NCBI GenBank assembly: GCA_027575765.1
Contig: JANBPT010000431.1
Span: forward strand, 1 to 36,116
Length of the DNA: 36,116 bases
Origin: Tieghemiomyces parasiticus
Lineage: Eukaryota; Kickxellomycota; Dimargaritomycetes; Dimargaritales; Dimargaritaceae
Direction: 5' to 3'
This document shows positions 9,689 to 20,127 of this stretch, in pieces. Under the pieces are notes generated by a model. That model made no database searches. It was not told the DNA's origin and saw only the letters and a list, made by a program, of their open reading frames with translations. The translations under genes and the position numbers were made by a program. Numbering within the stretch: position 1 is the first letter of the stretch; each line of letters opens with the position of its first letter.

Positions 9689-10620
9689 GGCTACACCGAA
9701 AATGCGGTGCGGGGCGAAGGTTGAAGAAGTGTGCGGGGCAATCGAATGCTGTCGACCGGGTTGAGGCCACTCCAGCAGGCTGGGGGGCTGGGATGGTGTA
9801 GAACAGGATGGAATGGCTAGAAGTCCAGAACTGGGAGAAAAGATGCAAGCGCCGCCCTCGGATCCCCCTCTCAGGAAAGGGGCAACTCCTCGGTCCTGGT
9901 CAGATGGCGCTGTGGTCGGCTGCACTGAACTTTGGTACGGGACCAGGCTTCCATGATTTCTACAATGGGCAGCACTGAGCCCCCACATGGGCAATGGGTG
10001 TAGTCGCTGGCCTACCAGGATCCTTTGGCCTAGACCGACGAGCGCCACTCGACGGTTCTTCTCGCGCGCTACCCGCGACCCTTGCCATCGGCCACCAAGC
10101 CCCCTACTTCCGCCCCGCCGTGACGACTCGGGGTAGGCCTGGGCGTTACTGAACAGTCTGTCCCACCCGGTGCGGAGGCAACCTCGCAGTCTCCAGAGGC
10201 TGACGAGATCGCGAAGTGTTGTTGTTTATGGGTCCAACACCTACTGTCTCCCTAAGGCCTGACTCTCTCCATCCCCCCGCGCTGTTCTTTTATACCTTTT
10301 ACTTTTACTAGCCCAGCTCTCGCTCTACATTTTTTCAACTACCCACAAACGCCAGCCAGCTCTTCGCCTTTCGTCTCCGTGCCATCCCTTTTGCTGCTTG
10401 ACCAGAAAGTGCGTGCCCGACCAAGCCCATCTCTTAACCTCCAGCAGTTCCGCCGCTCGACCAGCCGGATCCCGAGAGCTGCGACCCTATTGGATTTCAC
10501 AGCGGTCTACTTCGCCAATTACCGTAGTCGACACCACCTAGGTTGGAGTAGCGTGCCCTACCTTCAGCAGCCGACACCGCGTAACGTCACCCCCCCGTCC
10601 TTGGGTGCCAGCCCACCGCT
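9689..10620. promoter_or_regulatory. Divergent promoter region OCA1 / BRL1
   Basis: The 932 bases between two head-to-head start codons hold no recognisable gene. From about 10260 to 10400 the plus strand is pyrimidine-rich (a run with TATACCTTTTACTTTTAC near 10291-10308), consistent with a BRL1 promoter and leader. Confidence 0.5.
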
Positions 10621-11958
10621 ATGGCCACGATACCCAATTTCCAACGGGGCAACGAGGCACCTATGGATTTCACCTACGAGCGAGACCGGTCACAGCTTCC
10701 GAACGCCTTTCTAAATCCGGAACCGCCACGCAAACGGCCCTTCGTAGCCATGGATGTCGACGCGCCGACCACCCCGTCGACCCCTCGCCACACCTTTGGG
10801 GCGCCGTTCCTCTTCAGCCCGACTAAACCGGTACAAGAAGCCCAGACCCCGCAGTACGACCCAATGGACGATCTGATCAAATCCGCGGCACAGTCCGCGG
10901 TCACCAGTGCCCCAGACGGTGGCGCCGAAGACGGCGACGGTGAGAAACAGCAGCAGCGGCCGCATAATAATAGTGTGGCCAAGAGAATCCTCCGCCGGCG
11001 CCAGGAATCCATCGTCCAAAACAACAACGCCCTAGCCCTGACCCAACGCCGTAAGGCCGGGGCTGGCGGCACATCGTCCACCCGTTCCCGTAAGGGTGCG
11101 GGCTTACATACGAAGGGCAGGCATAACGGCGGGGACGGCCAAATTCCGGATAGCGTGACGGAGTCCGACTCGGAAGATGAAGATGACCCGTTCCAGTCGC
11201 AGCAGATGATTTATCATCCCACTGCCGCTGGCGGACCCTATACCCCCGCCCCAGCCGACACCGCGTCCGCCTGGACGCAACGCCCCGACATTCCCTACAT
11301 CCTGAGTGGCTACATCCAGATGCTCTTCAACCTCTTCATTGTAGCGGTGGTACTCTACATTGTGACGCAGTTCATCATGACCATCCAGCGCGACGTAGAC
11401 CTCAAGGTGGACGAGTACTCGGATGAGATTCTGCAGGAGATGGCGCTCTGCACCAAGTCCTACCTTGAGAACCGGTGTTCCCCGGATACCCGGGTGCCGG
11501 CCATGCAGAAGGCCTGCGCCGTCTGGGAAACCTGTATGAACCGGGATCCCAAGGTAGTCGGTCGGGCCAAGGTCTCGGCCGAAACCTTCGCCGAGATTAT
11601 CAACAGCTTTATCGAACCCATCTCGTACAAGACCATGGCCTTCTTTGCCATGTTGCTGTTTGGCACGCTGTTCATTTCGAACTTCGCGTTCCACTTTTTC
11701 CGTAGCCGTAGTGCCACCGCGTCAGCAGCAGTGGCCCAGGCCCCTCCGCCACCGCCGACCCCCGTCTATCACCATCCCCACACCTCCGGTACCCCCGGCG
11801 GGTACCCGTTTCATCCCCACCCAGGTACCCCGCACGCTGCGAGTTCCCCGTACTACCCATTTCCGTCGCCCTCCCCGGCCTTTCAGACCCCCAGTCGGCG
11901 TCAAAAATCCAACCGACTGCGGGACCGAAGCAACTCCGAGCACCCGCACCAGGACTAG
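10621..11958 (+). CDS. BRL1: Nuclear-envelope protein BRL1/BRR6
   Basis: Integral nuclear-envelope protein that helps fuse inner and outer membranes during nuclear pore assembly and affects lipid balance. Single exon of 445 residues, starting at the ATG after CCACCGCT. The N-terminal 220 residues are polar and disordered with basic and acidic (SDSEDEDD) patches. TM1 spans about 229-255; the luminal part carries four cysteines (Cys277, 286, 299, 305), the hallmark of the Brl1/Brr6 disulfide domain. A likely amphipathic helix around VSAETFAEIINSF (318-330) precedes TM2 (about 338-360). The C-terminus is a Pro/His/Ser-rich tail. BRL1 and BRR6 are paralogues in yeast; most other fungi have one gene, so the symbol is a family assignment. 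Such proteins occur in organisms with closed mitosis. Confidence 0.93.
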   Translation: MATIPNFQRGNEAPMDFTYERDRSQLPNAFLNPEPPRKRPFVAMDVDAPTTPSTPRHTFGAPFLFSPTKPVQEAQTPQYDPMDDLIKSAAQSAVTSAPDGGAEDGDGEKQQQRPHNNSVAKRILRRRQESIVQNNNALALTQRRKAGAGGTSSTRSRKGAGLHTKGRHNGGDGQIPDSVTESDSEDEDDPFQSQQMIYHPTAAGGPYTPAPADTASAWTQRPDIPYILSGYIQMLFNLFIVAVVLYIVTQFIMTIQRDVDLKVDEYSDEILQEMALCTKSYLENRCSPDTRVPAMQKACAVWETCMNRDPKVVGRAKVSAETFAEIINSFIEPISYKTMAFFAMLLFGTLFISNFAFHFFRSRSATASAAVAQAPPPPPTPVYHHPHTSGTPGGYPFHPHPGTPHAASSPYYPFPSPSPAFQTPSRRQKSNRLRDRSNSEHPHQD

Positions 11959-12390
11959 AGGGTGTCGAAGTGGCCAAAGAAGGCGACTTTTTAACCCCAC
12001 CTTGCCTGCGAAAAAGCCATGTGTCCCTCTATTCCATTTATCAACCGTAATTTCTACATCTACGGCTGTCTCCCGCCGTGTTTTGCGCCCACCCCCATCC
12101 ATCCTCAATACATAATCCGGTACCACCGCTCTCAAGCACAAAATTAGCCGACGAAGATCTGGTGGGTGTGGAGAAGGATAGCAGTGTTGTACTTTTTGGT
12201 AAGAAGTGGTCGGAGATAATTGTAACTTGGGTTCCTAGCATGATCAAACCAAAGGCGGCGTGGTGTTCGCGGGTAGAGGGGAGAGGGTGGGTAGTTATAT
12301 CCAAAATAATAATAAAAATAAAAAAGTTGTGGGTAACCATGAGCGCGGTGTGGATGGCACTTCAATCTACCTCCCCTCCCCCCCTCCCAT
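11959..12390. other. Convergent 3' intergenic region BRL1 / STRAP
   Basis: No gene. Both neighbours end here. Two AATAAA hexamers on the plus strand (12311-12316 and 12317-12322) could serve BRL1, about 350 bases after its stop. Confidence 0.55.
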
Positions 12391-13527
12391 CTAGCGGTAG
12401 AGCAAGCTGTCTTCCTTGGCCTTACGGGACTGCCACAGGCCGTAGACCTTGCCAGGGGTGGTCTGCCATAGACGAATGGTCCCGTCCTCAGATCCGGTAG
12501 CGTAAATCTCGCCGTCGGGACTGTAGCTGACGGCGTGGACCGGTCCGTGGTGGCCCTTGTACACCTCAAGCTCGGCCCCCGATTCATAATCGTAGACACG
12601 GACCCAAAGGTCCGATGACCCGCCGGTGACAAACGTGTTGTGCGTATGCGGGTGCAACGAGACGGACGACACGTCGTAGGGCATGGTGTAGGCCTTGACG
12701 AGCTGGCGGGATGACGCGTCCCAGAACCGCACGGTCCGGCCGGCAGTACACATGACCAACTCGCCGTCGGCCGACAGGTCCATACTAGTAATCGGCTCGT
12801 CGGTCACGTAGGTGTGGACTGGCGTAGGCGTGCGGAGGTCCCACACCCGGACCTGGCGGTCGTCGCCAGCGCTTAGGATCAGACTCCGGGCGTGATCCCA
12901 TGTGACGTGCTTGATGGCCCCCTCGTGGCCCTCCAGTTCCAGGGCCGCGGCGTCGCAGCGGCCCCCAACGTTACTGGTCGATGTGGCTTGGTTGAGATCA
13001 AAGATACGCAGCATTTTCTCGGCACCACCGGTCACCACATGAGTGTCGTTTATGAAATCGGCCGTGCGCACAATATGGCCGTGCGGGAACGACACCAGTT
13101 CCTCGCCCGTGTACGTGTCCCATAGCTTGGCCGTGAAATCCGCAGAGGCAGTCACGGCCCGCGACGTGTCCCGGTTCAGCTTAGAACTCCATACCGCGCC
13201 CTTATGGCCCAGAAAGGTACCCACCCAGTCGCCCGTGACGCCGTCCCGCAAGATGGGCATGCCATCCTTACACGCGCTGATGAGGAGGTAGCTGTTGTCC
13301 AGCATGAAGGGTGAGAACTGCAGTTGTACCACCGGGCGCGTGTGGCCCGAGCAGGTCAAGGGAATCTGGCGGGTTTGGGTGCCACTTGTTCCCGAGGACG
13401 GTATGGTCGCCGTGGGCCCTGCCGCCGAGGTCGGGGGAGTGATGCTGCTTGTCGGGGTGGTGACGCCTGGCGAGGAGGCCGTGGGCGTGGTGGTAGATGG
13501 GCCTGCCAAAGAAGTCGGCTCGGTCAT
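12391..13527 (-). CDS. STRAP: STRAP-like WD40 protein (SMN-complex associated)
   Basis: WD40 beta-propeller protein related to human STRAP/unrip, which binds the SMN complex in spliceosomal snRNP assembly. Single exon of 378 residues. I start at the ATG at 13527 (context AGCACCATGA), which removes 66 upstream codons that read as leader. A Thr/Ser/Pro-rich tail (about 1-50) precedes QIPLTCSGHTRPVV, the near-invariant STRAP opening. Further markers are LISACKDG, TGDWVGTFLGHKGAVWSSKLN, ASADFTAKLWD, VTGGAEKMLRIFDLN, SAGDDRQVRVWD and GHHGPVHAVSYSPDGE followed by ATGSEDGTIRLWQTTPGKVYGLW. It stops shortly after and lacks the acidic C-terminal tail of the animal protein. A minus-strand TATAATAAGG lies near 13796-13803. 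Confidence 0.95.
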   Translation of the reverse strand: MTEPTSLAGPSTTTPTASSPGVTTPTSSITPPTSAAGPTATIPSSGTSGTQTRQIPLTCSGHTRPVVQLQFSPFMLDNSYLLISACKDGMPILRDGVTGDWVGTFLGHKGAVWSSKLNRDTSRAVTASADFTAKLWDTYTGEELVSFPHGHIVRTADFINDTHVVTGGAEKMLRIFDLNQATSTSNVGGRCDAAALELEGHEGAIKHVTWDHARSLILSAGDDRQVRVWDLRTPTPVHTYVTDEPITSMDLSADGELVMCTAGRTVRFWDASSRQLVKAYTMPYDVSSVSLHPHTHNTFVTGGSSDLWVRVYDYESGAELEVYKGHHGPVHAVSYSPDGEIYATGSEDGTIRLWQTTPGKVYGLWQSRKAKEDSLLYR

Positions 13528-14741
13528 GGTGCTGGGTAGAGGTGGAATGGTGGGGGAATAGAGGTCGTTAAAACACTGCGAGTAAGGCAAGTGTGAAGAA
13601 AAACTGTAATAGGAAGGCCAAAGTGCTGAGGAGAAGGGGGGGAGGGTGAAAACGTAAGGAAGCAGAGCAGGGGAGGAGAGGCGAGGGAGGGTAACGAACC
13701 GACAAGCAGTAAGACGAAAGGACACAGTGGAACAAATAATGTTGCAAATGAGTAGAGCCGGGGCGATGGGGGGTCACTAGGAAACGAAAAGGCCTTATTA
13801 TAGAGAGTCTGAGTGTGAAGCGATGAGCGAGCGTGCGTCACATCGTCTTCTACAAGGTGAGAGCCGGTTCAGTATAGACCTCTACCGGGCTGGTTTCCCA
13901 TCCATAAGCATTCTCAGACCCAAAGACGTGGAAAAAAAACCTACCTAGGCTGGTCGACCCAAGCCTGCTATCAAGTCTGGTCTGGGTCAATTGTCCCGGG
14001 CCGCGGCGGAAATGGTGAGTAGCAGCCCTTTGGTTGCTACACCCCCCCCCGCTTACAAGTGGCCCACTCGCCACCCCCTTCCCGCTTCAAAGGGTCGAGG
14101 GTTAGCCTGGCCTCGCAATGAATCGTCATTATTCAGCCCAAGATGGCATAGTGAACGGGGTTGTCGAAGTTCCCTTACCCACCCCCAAGTGTCCTAGCCT
14201 GGTGCCAGGTTGTGGGAACTCATGCCAGCCCTCCCCTACCTTACCAGCCTACGTCGATACCTTCCTCAACGCCTTCCCAAGGAGGACCGACGATCAATAG
14301 ATCTAGCTCAGCCCTTTAGTATAATAACAGGTACCGGGGCCGTGCTGGCTGCAGGATATCAAGCGCAAGTCGGCTCCATATATTCTCACCTGGCCTGCGT
14401 TAAGCAGCCTTTAGTGATCACTAGCAAGTTGGTAGCACCGAGAGACCTTAAACTGATGCGTTTTCTCTTGCCTACACCCCTCACGCGTGTCATTAGCCCA
14501 CGACCAGCGCTCGAATTTCTTCAATAGGAAATAGTACACCACCGCTACAATGTTTTAATTCGTCAGCATGCTAGTAAAGTGCAGGTTGTAAGTAGGAAAG
14601 GAGGGGAGAGATGGCCCAATAAAGACGGCATAGCCGTCTCCCCTCCGAAAAAGCCGACACCCAAGGGAACACATCCGAGCGACTGCGCACCGAGCAGAAG
14701 AGAGGAGGGAAAGGTAAACCAGTAACCCGGCACAGGGGCTT
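13528..14741. other. Intergenic between STRAP start and RPL3 3' end
   Basis: No gene recognised in 1.2 kb. It includes the STRAP promoter (minus-strand TATAATAAGG around 13796-13803, about 270 bases upstream of the ATG) and the RPL3 3' flank. The plus frame 14210-14527 (105 codons) resembles no known family. Confidence 0.55.
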
Positions 14742-16119
14742 TTACTCGTCCTTCTTGAGCTTGCCCATGAAAGCATCCTTCTCCTCGCGGGTCTGGAAGC
14801 GACCGTGACCGTACTTGGAGGAAGTATCGATGAACTTGAGAGACACGTTCTCGAGAGCGGAGCGCTTGGTGTGGACGCGGAGGGACTTGCGGAGGGTCAG
14901 GACGCGCTTGCGGGGACCGGCGCAGGCACCCTTGATCATCACGAAGTCCTCGTTGACGGTACCGTAGTGAGGGAAACCACCCATGGGGGTGATGCGCTTG
15001 ACGGTCAGATCGAAATCAGTCGAGGCGTTGGCCTTGTCGTCGCCCTTGCCGATGCGGTAGATCTTCTTGTTGACCTCGGTACGGTGGTGGAAACCGTTCT
15101 GACCGGCGCGAGCCACGGAGTACATGACACGCGACGGATGCCAGGCACCAATGCAGGCCACCTTGCGCAGACCCTTGTGGGTCTTGCGCGGCAGCTTCTT
15201 GGTACCCCAACGGTGGGTGACACCCTCGAAACCGTGACCGCGGGTCACACCAATCACGTCAATCATCTCGTCCTGCTCGAAGACGGAACCGACATCAATG
15301 GCCTTCTCGAAGTGGGCCTGGGCCCACTCGACCTTCTCGGCGACGCTGCCACCGTTGAGCTGAACCTCAACGATGTGGGCCTTCTTCTGGCGCAGACGCA
15401 GCTTGGAGATCTGAGAGTGGGCAATGACGCGCACCACGTGGGCGTACTTCTTGATGCGCTCAATCTCCTGCTCGATCGACTTGGCATCCTCAGAGTACTT
15501 CTGGGCGTACTTGGTGAAAGCCTTCTGCTTCGAGGCGTACCACTTCTTGTAGAAGCGGCGACGCATCTCGTCGCTCAGGTGTTCGGCCCAGACGGTGGTC
15601 AGGGCGCGCATACCAGTCGGGGTCTTGACGTAGCCAACCACGCCGACGGCCACCATCGGCGGCGTCTCGAGGACGGTGACGGCCTCGACGATCTCCTTCT
15701 TGTGGGCCTTGGAACCGGGACGGTCCAGGTCGCGGACCACATGGGTCATACCGGCCTTGTACGCCAGGAAGGCGGTCAGGTGCACGGGCTTCGAGGGGTC
15801 ATCCTTGGGGAAGGCCTTGATGCGGCCCTGGAGACGGCTGGCGCGCTTCTTGGGCAGGAAACCCAGATGGCCGTGACGGGGAGCCTCGAACTTGCGGTGC
15901 GACTGTGATCATAGAGGGTGATGAGGGGGATGCAATTTTGGTTAGCACAAATGTGATGCCGCCGAGGGCGCGAAACGCTCCGTGATTCCTGTACCCTCCC
16001 GAATTCAGTAGGGGCCGCTTGAGCCACGTCTGTCTAGGCAGATGGATGGATGGTTCCCTCATTTGTGGGCCTCATCGATTGATTCGGGTGCCCGTTGGTG
16101 GGACGTGGTTACCTACCAT
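14742..16119 (-). CDS. RPL3: Ribosomal protein uL3 (RPL3)
   Basis: Large-subunit ribosomal protein near the peptidyl-transferase centre. Two coding exons: 16119..16117 (the ATG only) and 15902..14742. The intron at 15903-16116 starts GTAGGT, ends CACAG and is phase 0. The product is 387 residues, the same length as yeast Rpl3. The sequence opens [11 protein letters not shown], then [62 protein letters not shown], the GQNGFHHRT loop and ends [20 protein letters not shown]. All family blocks are present. A start codon isolated by an intron is common among ribosomal protein genes. The 367-codon frame on the opposite strand is a shadow. Confidence 0.98.
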
Positions 16120-16443
16120 TTTGATGGATGGATAGGACGGGGTGGTGGGGAAGGGTCCGGTGTAGCGAACTAAAGGACAACGAAGGGAAGAGATGGATCG
16201 GAGTAGGCAGTGGGCCAGGGATGCAAATATCGCAGGTATTCTTTTGGCCTAGTAGGGCTGGCCGATTCTTGGGGGCTGCGATCGACCATGAATTTTTCAC
16301 GACTGCCTTGGCGTGTGTAGTCGCTGGGTGGCGGTGGTGAATCGCCCGGCACGACAACTATTCTCACCCATGCAGAGGAAATGTGGGAGGCTCAAAATCC
16401 CCTTGGCCATATCTACAGTCTACCTGCCAGCCACCCTAGTATC

Positions 16444-16453
16444 GTCACGTGAC
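16444..16453. promoter_or_regulatory. CACGTG palindrome upstream of RPL3
   Basis: GTCACGTGAC is the extended site of Cbf1/bHLH-type factors. In some yeasts such factors act on ribosomal protein genes. The role here is inferred from motif and position only. Confidence 0.35.
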
Positions 16454-16702
16454 AGCTGTACATTGATATCTAGAGCCTTGCTTAACTAGGCTAGGTGGCC
16501 TTGGGCCACTCAGCTACTGACGAGGAAATCTGACACGCTGGTTATTTCGCGCATGCCAAGCTCACTAGATATAGCTGCTACCATTTACCAAACCACCAAC
16601 GCCGCCTCTCTTACCTTACGTTTGTAATAGTGTGCTGATCGCATCTTAGTTTTATGTCATGAAATACTACGTACTCTAATGGGCAATTACTGGTACACAT
16701 AT

Positions 16703-16708
16703 TTTATT
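16703..16708 (-). terminator. Poly(A) signal of CLC gene
   Basis: AATAAA on the minus strand (TTAAAATAAAATATG context), about 75 bases after the CLC stop codon. Confidence 0.5.
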
Positions 16709-16781
16709 TTAATTCTTTGGCAAACGATGTGGAGGATGGTAATACAGAGCAGGTTAGGGAAGGCGGGACGCAGAGTACCCC

Positions 16782-19272
16782 TCACGTTAGGCCGTCATCG
16801 CTGATGGAGGCAAACCGGCGGACCGGGGCGGGGTGGTGATTGCTCGGGCCGCGCTCGAGTACGGGCGCCGTCAACGGCATCTCGCTCTCCGAGAACCGTT
16901 GGTCCCCAGCGGTGTGCCTAAGGCCTGGAAGGTGCCGTATCCGCCGAGAGTCGTGGTCCACGGCGGTGAGGTGTCGAAGGACATCCTTCTTGGTGATGAG
17001 ACCCAGCAGGCGACCATTCTGGGTAATGATAATGTGGTGCAGAGCCTGAGTAGAGTAGGAAGGAATAGAGCGAGGAGTAAGAGTACAGACGAAAAGGCGG
17101 GGCTGAGTTAATGAGTGAACCTGTGGGCACGAAACCGCGACGTGACCTACGACGATCCGGTCGGCAAAGTGGGGTTTGAACCCATCTTGTATGGGGGCTT
17201 ACCAGCTGCTTAAAGGTGTCAACAATGAGGAACATAGGGGTAAGCGGTGACATGGTGATCGGAGTAGGGTCGGTCCAAGACTGGAGGTCAACGTAACGGG
17301 TGGACACTGGGCGCTCAAGCGCCACGTCAGTGCCAAAGTACGCGACGGCGTCACCGGGCTGACTACCGACGGTAACGGCGCGTTCGAGGGCGGCGGCAAG
17401 GCGAGTACGGTTGACCCAACCGACGAGCATAAGCGTATCGTGAGACTTGACGATGGGGAACCCCGTGTGCGTATTATGATCGATAAAGTCCCGGAGCCCG
17501 TCGAGGGTGTTAGTGGCCGCAGTGGTGGATATGAGGGCCAGGTCGGACATGCGGGTCATGACGTCTTGGGCCAGGACTTCGTGATGGTAGCCAACCTTGG
17601 GGCCCAGATAAGGGTACCCGTAAAACTTGATGAGGCCATCAAAAATACCGTCTCTGCCGAAGGCGTCGCCGACCCACTTGCTGACCATGACGGAGACCAT
17701 GATGGGCAGTACGTAGATGAGGGCCCCCGTAAGTTCAAACACAACCACCACGGTGGTTATGGTCATCCGGGTTACTCCGGCCAGAGTGGCCGCGGCGCCC
17801 ACCAGAGCGTACACGCCGGGGGTCACGCAGGGAACATCGGGGGCGCAGGCACGGAAGATGGCCAGGGCGGGGAAGGCACGGTGCCAGACCTGGACCAGGA
17901 TACCCACCGCGCGGCCAGTGCAGGCGCCGATGGCCATGGCAGGCATCAGGATACCGCCCGGGACAGCGATACCATAGGTCGCGGCGGTCATGAGGGTCTT
18001 CAGCACAGCGGCGCCGGTGAGTAAAGCAACGGTGCGTCCCACCCGACCTGGATCGCAGATGCCCTCGTAGCCCATGTCTTCACACTCGGTAAACAGATTG
18101 GACACCAACTCCACGGTGTCGACACGCAATAGGATGTTGAGAAAGTTGATCACCGAGGTAACGGCGGCGATTAGTAGGACCTCGCGGAGCGGGTGAGCCC
18201 GGACCCAGGGCCGCTGACGAACGGTCATTAGGTGCAGATTCAACCGGATGATGGCGGCGCCCAGGAGCCCACCTAGAACCCCCAAAAGTACAAAGAACCC
18301 CAACTCAAACCCATGCCAGGCGCGGTCATAGGTCACCTGGAAGGCCACCAGTTTACCCGTGCGGAAAGGATTCATAAATTTGAGCATCATGGAGGCCACC
18401 ATTGCGCAGAAGAAGCTCCGCCACATGGTTTTGGACGGAAAGTAGTAGGACAGTTCCTCGAGAGAAAACAGGACACCGCCGATGGGGGCCCCAAAGGCGA
18501 CGGAGATGCCAGCGGCCGACGCGACCGAAATGACCTCCTGAAACTTGGTCTCGCTGGCTCGGAACTTGTGCAACCCGCGAGTCATAACGTGGCCGCAACA
18601 ACTGGCGATATGGACCAAAGGGCCCTCCTTACCCACACACAGGCCAGATGCCACGGCCAAAATGGTACCCAGTACTTTAACCACCAGGGTACGAAAGCCA
18701 AGGAACCCCGGGAGGCGAGTTCCACCCAAAATGGCCTTGATTTCAGGGATCCCGCTGCGCGACGCGTAAGGTGCGTAATGAATCACGAGCATGGAGCTGG
18801 CGCCGGCTAGACAGATACCGCTGACAATGTAGACAAGGTAATGGTAGAGCCACCCGCCGACCGTCGACTGGATACCCAGGGCCTGGCTCCAGGGCACCCA
18901 CCCGGCGCACGAGGCGTAGGACTTTTCAGCCCAGCAACAGTACCGCTGGTTGAGATAGAAGCCGATTTGGCAGTAGCCCTCCCGGAAATCGTTCAGCCAT
19001 TCGTAGCTGATGTCGATGAAGCTGGCGATGACTCCTAGGGCAATGCCTAAGAGAAGGTACAGGTGTAGGTCAAAGAAGACGTAGTGCGAGAGGGTGGCCA
19101 GCCCATGCCGGAGCTGGCCTGTTGGGCGGGGGGAGACCATAGGTAATGTCGTGGTAGTAGTGTCAACACCAAGACTATGATGACGGGCGTGAGGGATGCT
19201 GAAGGAAAGGTAGGGATGGCTTGGGTTGGCTGGGCCAATGTCGGAGTGGTGGAACCCCTCCGGCCACGTCAT
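16782..19272 (-). CDS. CLC-type chloride/proton exchanger
   Basis: Intracellular CLC transporter, related to yeast Gef1 and animal CLC-3/4/5, predicted to exchange 2 Cl- for 1 H+ in endosome, Golgi or vacuole membranes. Two exons: 19272..17203 and 17045..16782; the intron at 17046-17202 (GTAAGC to CTCAG, phase 0) removes a segment that would break the second CBS domain. Product 777 residues. Markers: SRSGIPEIK (171-179), GKEGPLVH (gating Glu216), GGVLFSLEE (proton Glu 272/273), GGILMPAMAIGA, then CBS1 and, in the last exon, CBS2 with NGRLLGLITKKDVLRHL. Both transport glutamates argue for an exchanger, not a channel. The first Gly of the GSGIP filter motif is Arg172. The start is uncertain: Met45 at 19140 is possible, and fungal homologues usually have a longer conserved N-terminus that I could not find. 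Confidence 0.94.
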
Positions 19273-20127
19273 GGCTCTGAAGCTGGCCCCGGTTTACATT
19301 CTGGCTTGGATATGGACCTAAGCCTCAGGGTCCAGAGCAATGATAGCACTAAGGACTTAGACTGGGAGGAAGCGGACCAGTGCCCGCCAGTGACCGAGTC
19401 ACGTGATAATCAGAGTTGGAATTCGCCCTGGCCAATCGTAGTGGATGGGCATGGGGTGCTGGGGGAGGTATTCCAAGCCAGGGGATGAGCGCCTGCTCTA
19501 CTTGGAGTCGGCGTTGGCACGCAGGCGCCTTCTTACCAATTCCACCGGATATACAGCCTCAACTTGAAAGTGTACTCCTTTATAATACCGTCTAGGCTTA
19601 CCTGGCCGTGTGTCCACACCATCAGTCTGTCAGTTGCAATACGCTAGTTTCTAACCAGGCAAGCGTGGTCCTCGAGTTCCTCGTCCTCTCTGGTGGACGT
19701 CGACAATCCCTCTCTCACATCTACCACTCACCAGTCTACTTACCAACCAACCAAACGCCTAGCAGCCAAACGATCTTTTCTGCCTTTGCGATTGGATTGC
19801 CCGCCACCAGAATCCGACACTGTCTTTTCTTTTTTTACAAATGTTGTTTTTGCCACTCTTCACGCCTGCCTCTTTTTTTTTTTTTCTTTTTTTACCAGCC
19901 TGGTATACTGCTAGGCTCGCGACCTTCCCCCCTCCACCAGCCTCCCGCCTCTCCAAGCACCTCCCCAACCCAACCCACCCTACCCCGACCCCTACCAAGC
20001 CCTATATCCAAACAGCTAGACCTCTTCTGTTCGTTCCCCCCATCCCACACGATCTTTGCATTGTTTGATTCTGTTCCATCACCTTTTCCTTACGCCTTTT
20101 CCTCCTCATCTCCTCTGCACATCCACT
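19273..20127. promoter_or_regulatory. Divergent promoter region CLC / TCTP
   Basis: No gene in 855 bases between head-to-head starts. GTCACGTGAT covers 19398-19407. On the TCTP side there are long T tracts: 13 T (19873-19885) then 7 T (19887-19893), followed by a pyrimidine-rich leader to the ATG. Poly(dA:dT) tracts typically keep strong fungal promoters free of nucleosomes. Confidence 0.55.

Larger units (their letters stand above)
16120..16781. other. Intergenic between RPL3 start and CLC 3' end
   Basis: No gene. RPL3 promoter and CLC 3' flank. A perfect palindrome GTCACGTGAC (16444-16453) lies about 325 bases upstream of the RPL3 ATG. Confidence 0.55.

Noticed and set aside
14805..15908. 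A 367-codon plus-strand frame
   Set aside because: It is the antisense shadow of RPL3, caused by codon bias; its product is a Gly/Leu-rich string with no domain.
15903..16116. C/D-box snoRNA in the RPL3 intron
   Set aside because: Only a weak C-like box (CGATGAGG) and one CTGA were found, without a terminal stem.
17165..17190. tRNA-like T-arm (GGGTTTGAACCC)
   Set aside because: It lies inside the CLC intron; the stem has only 4 of 5 pairs on the minus strand and no acceptor or anticodon arms fit around it.
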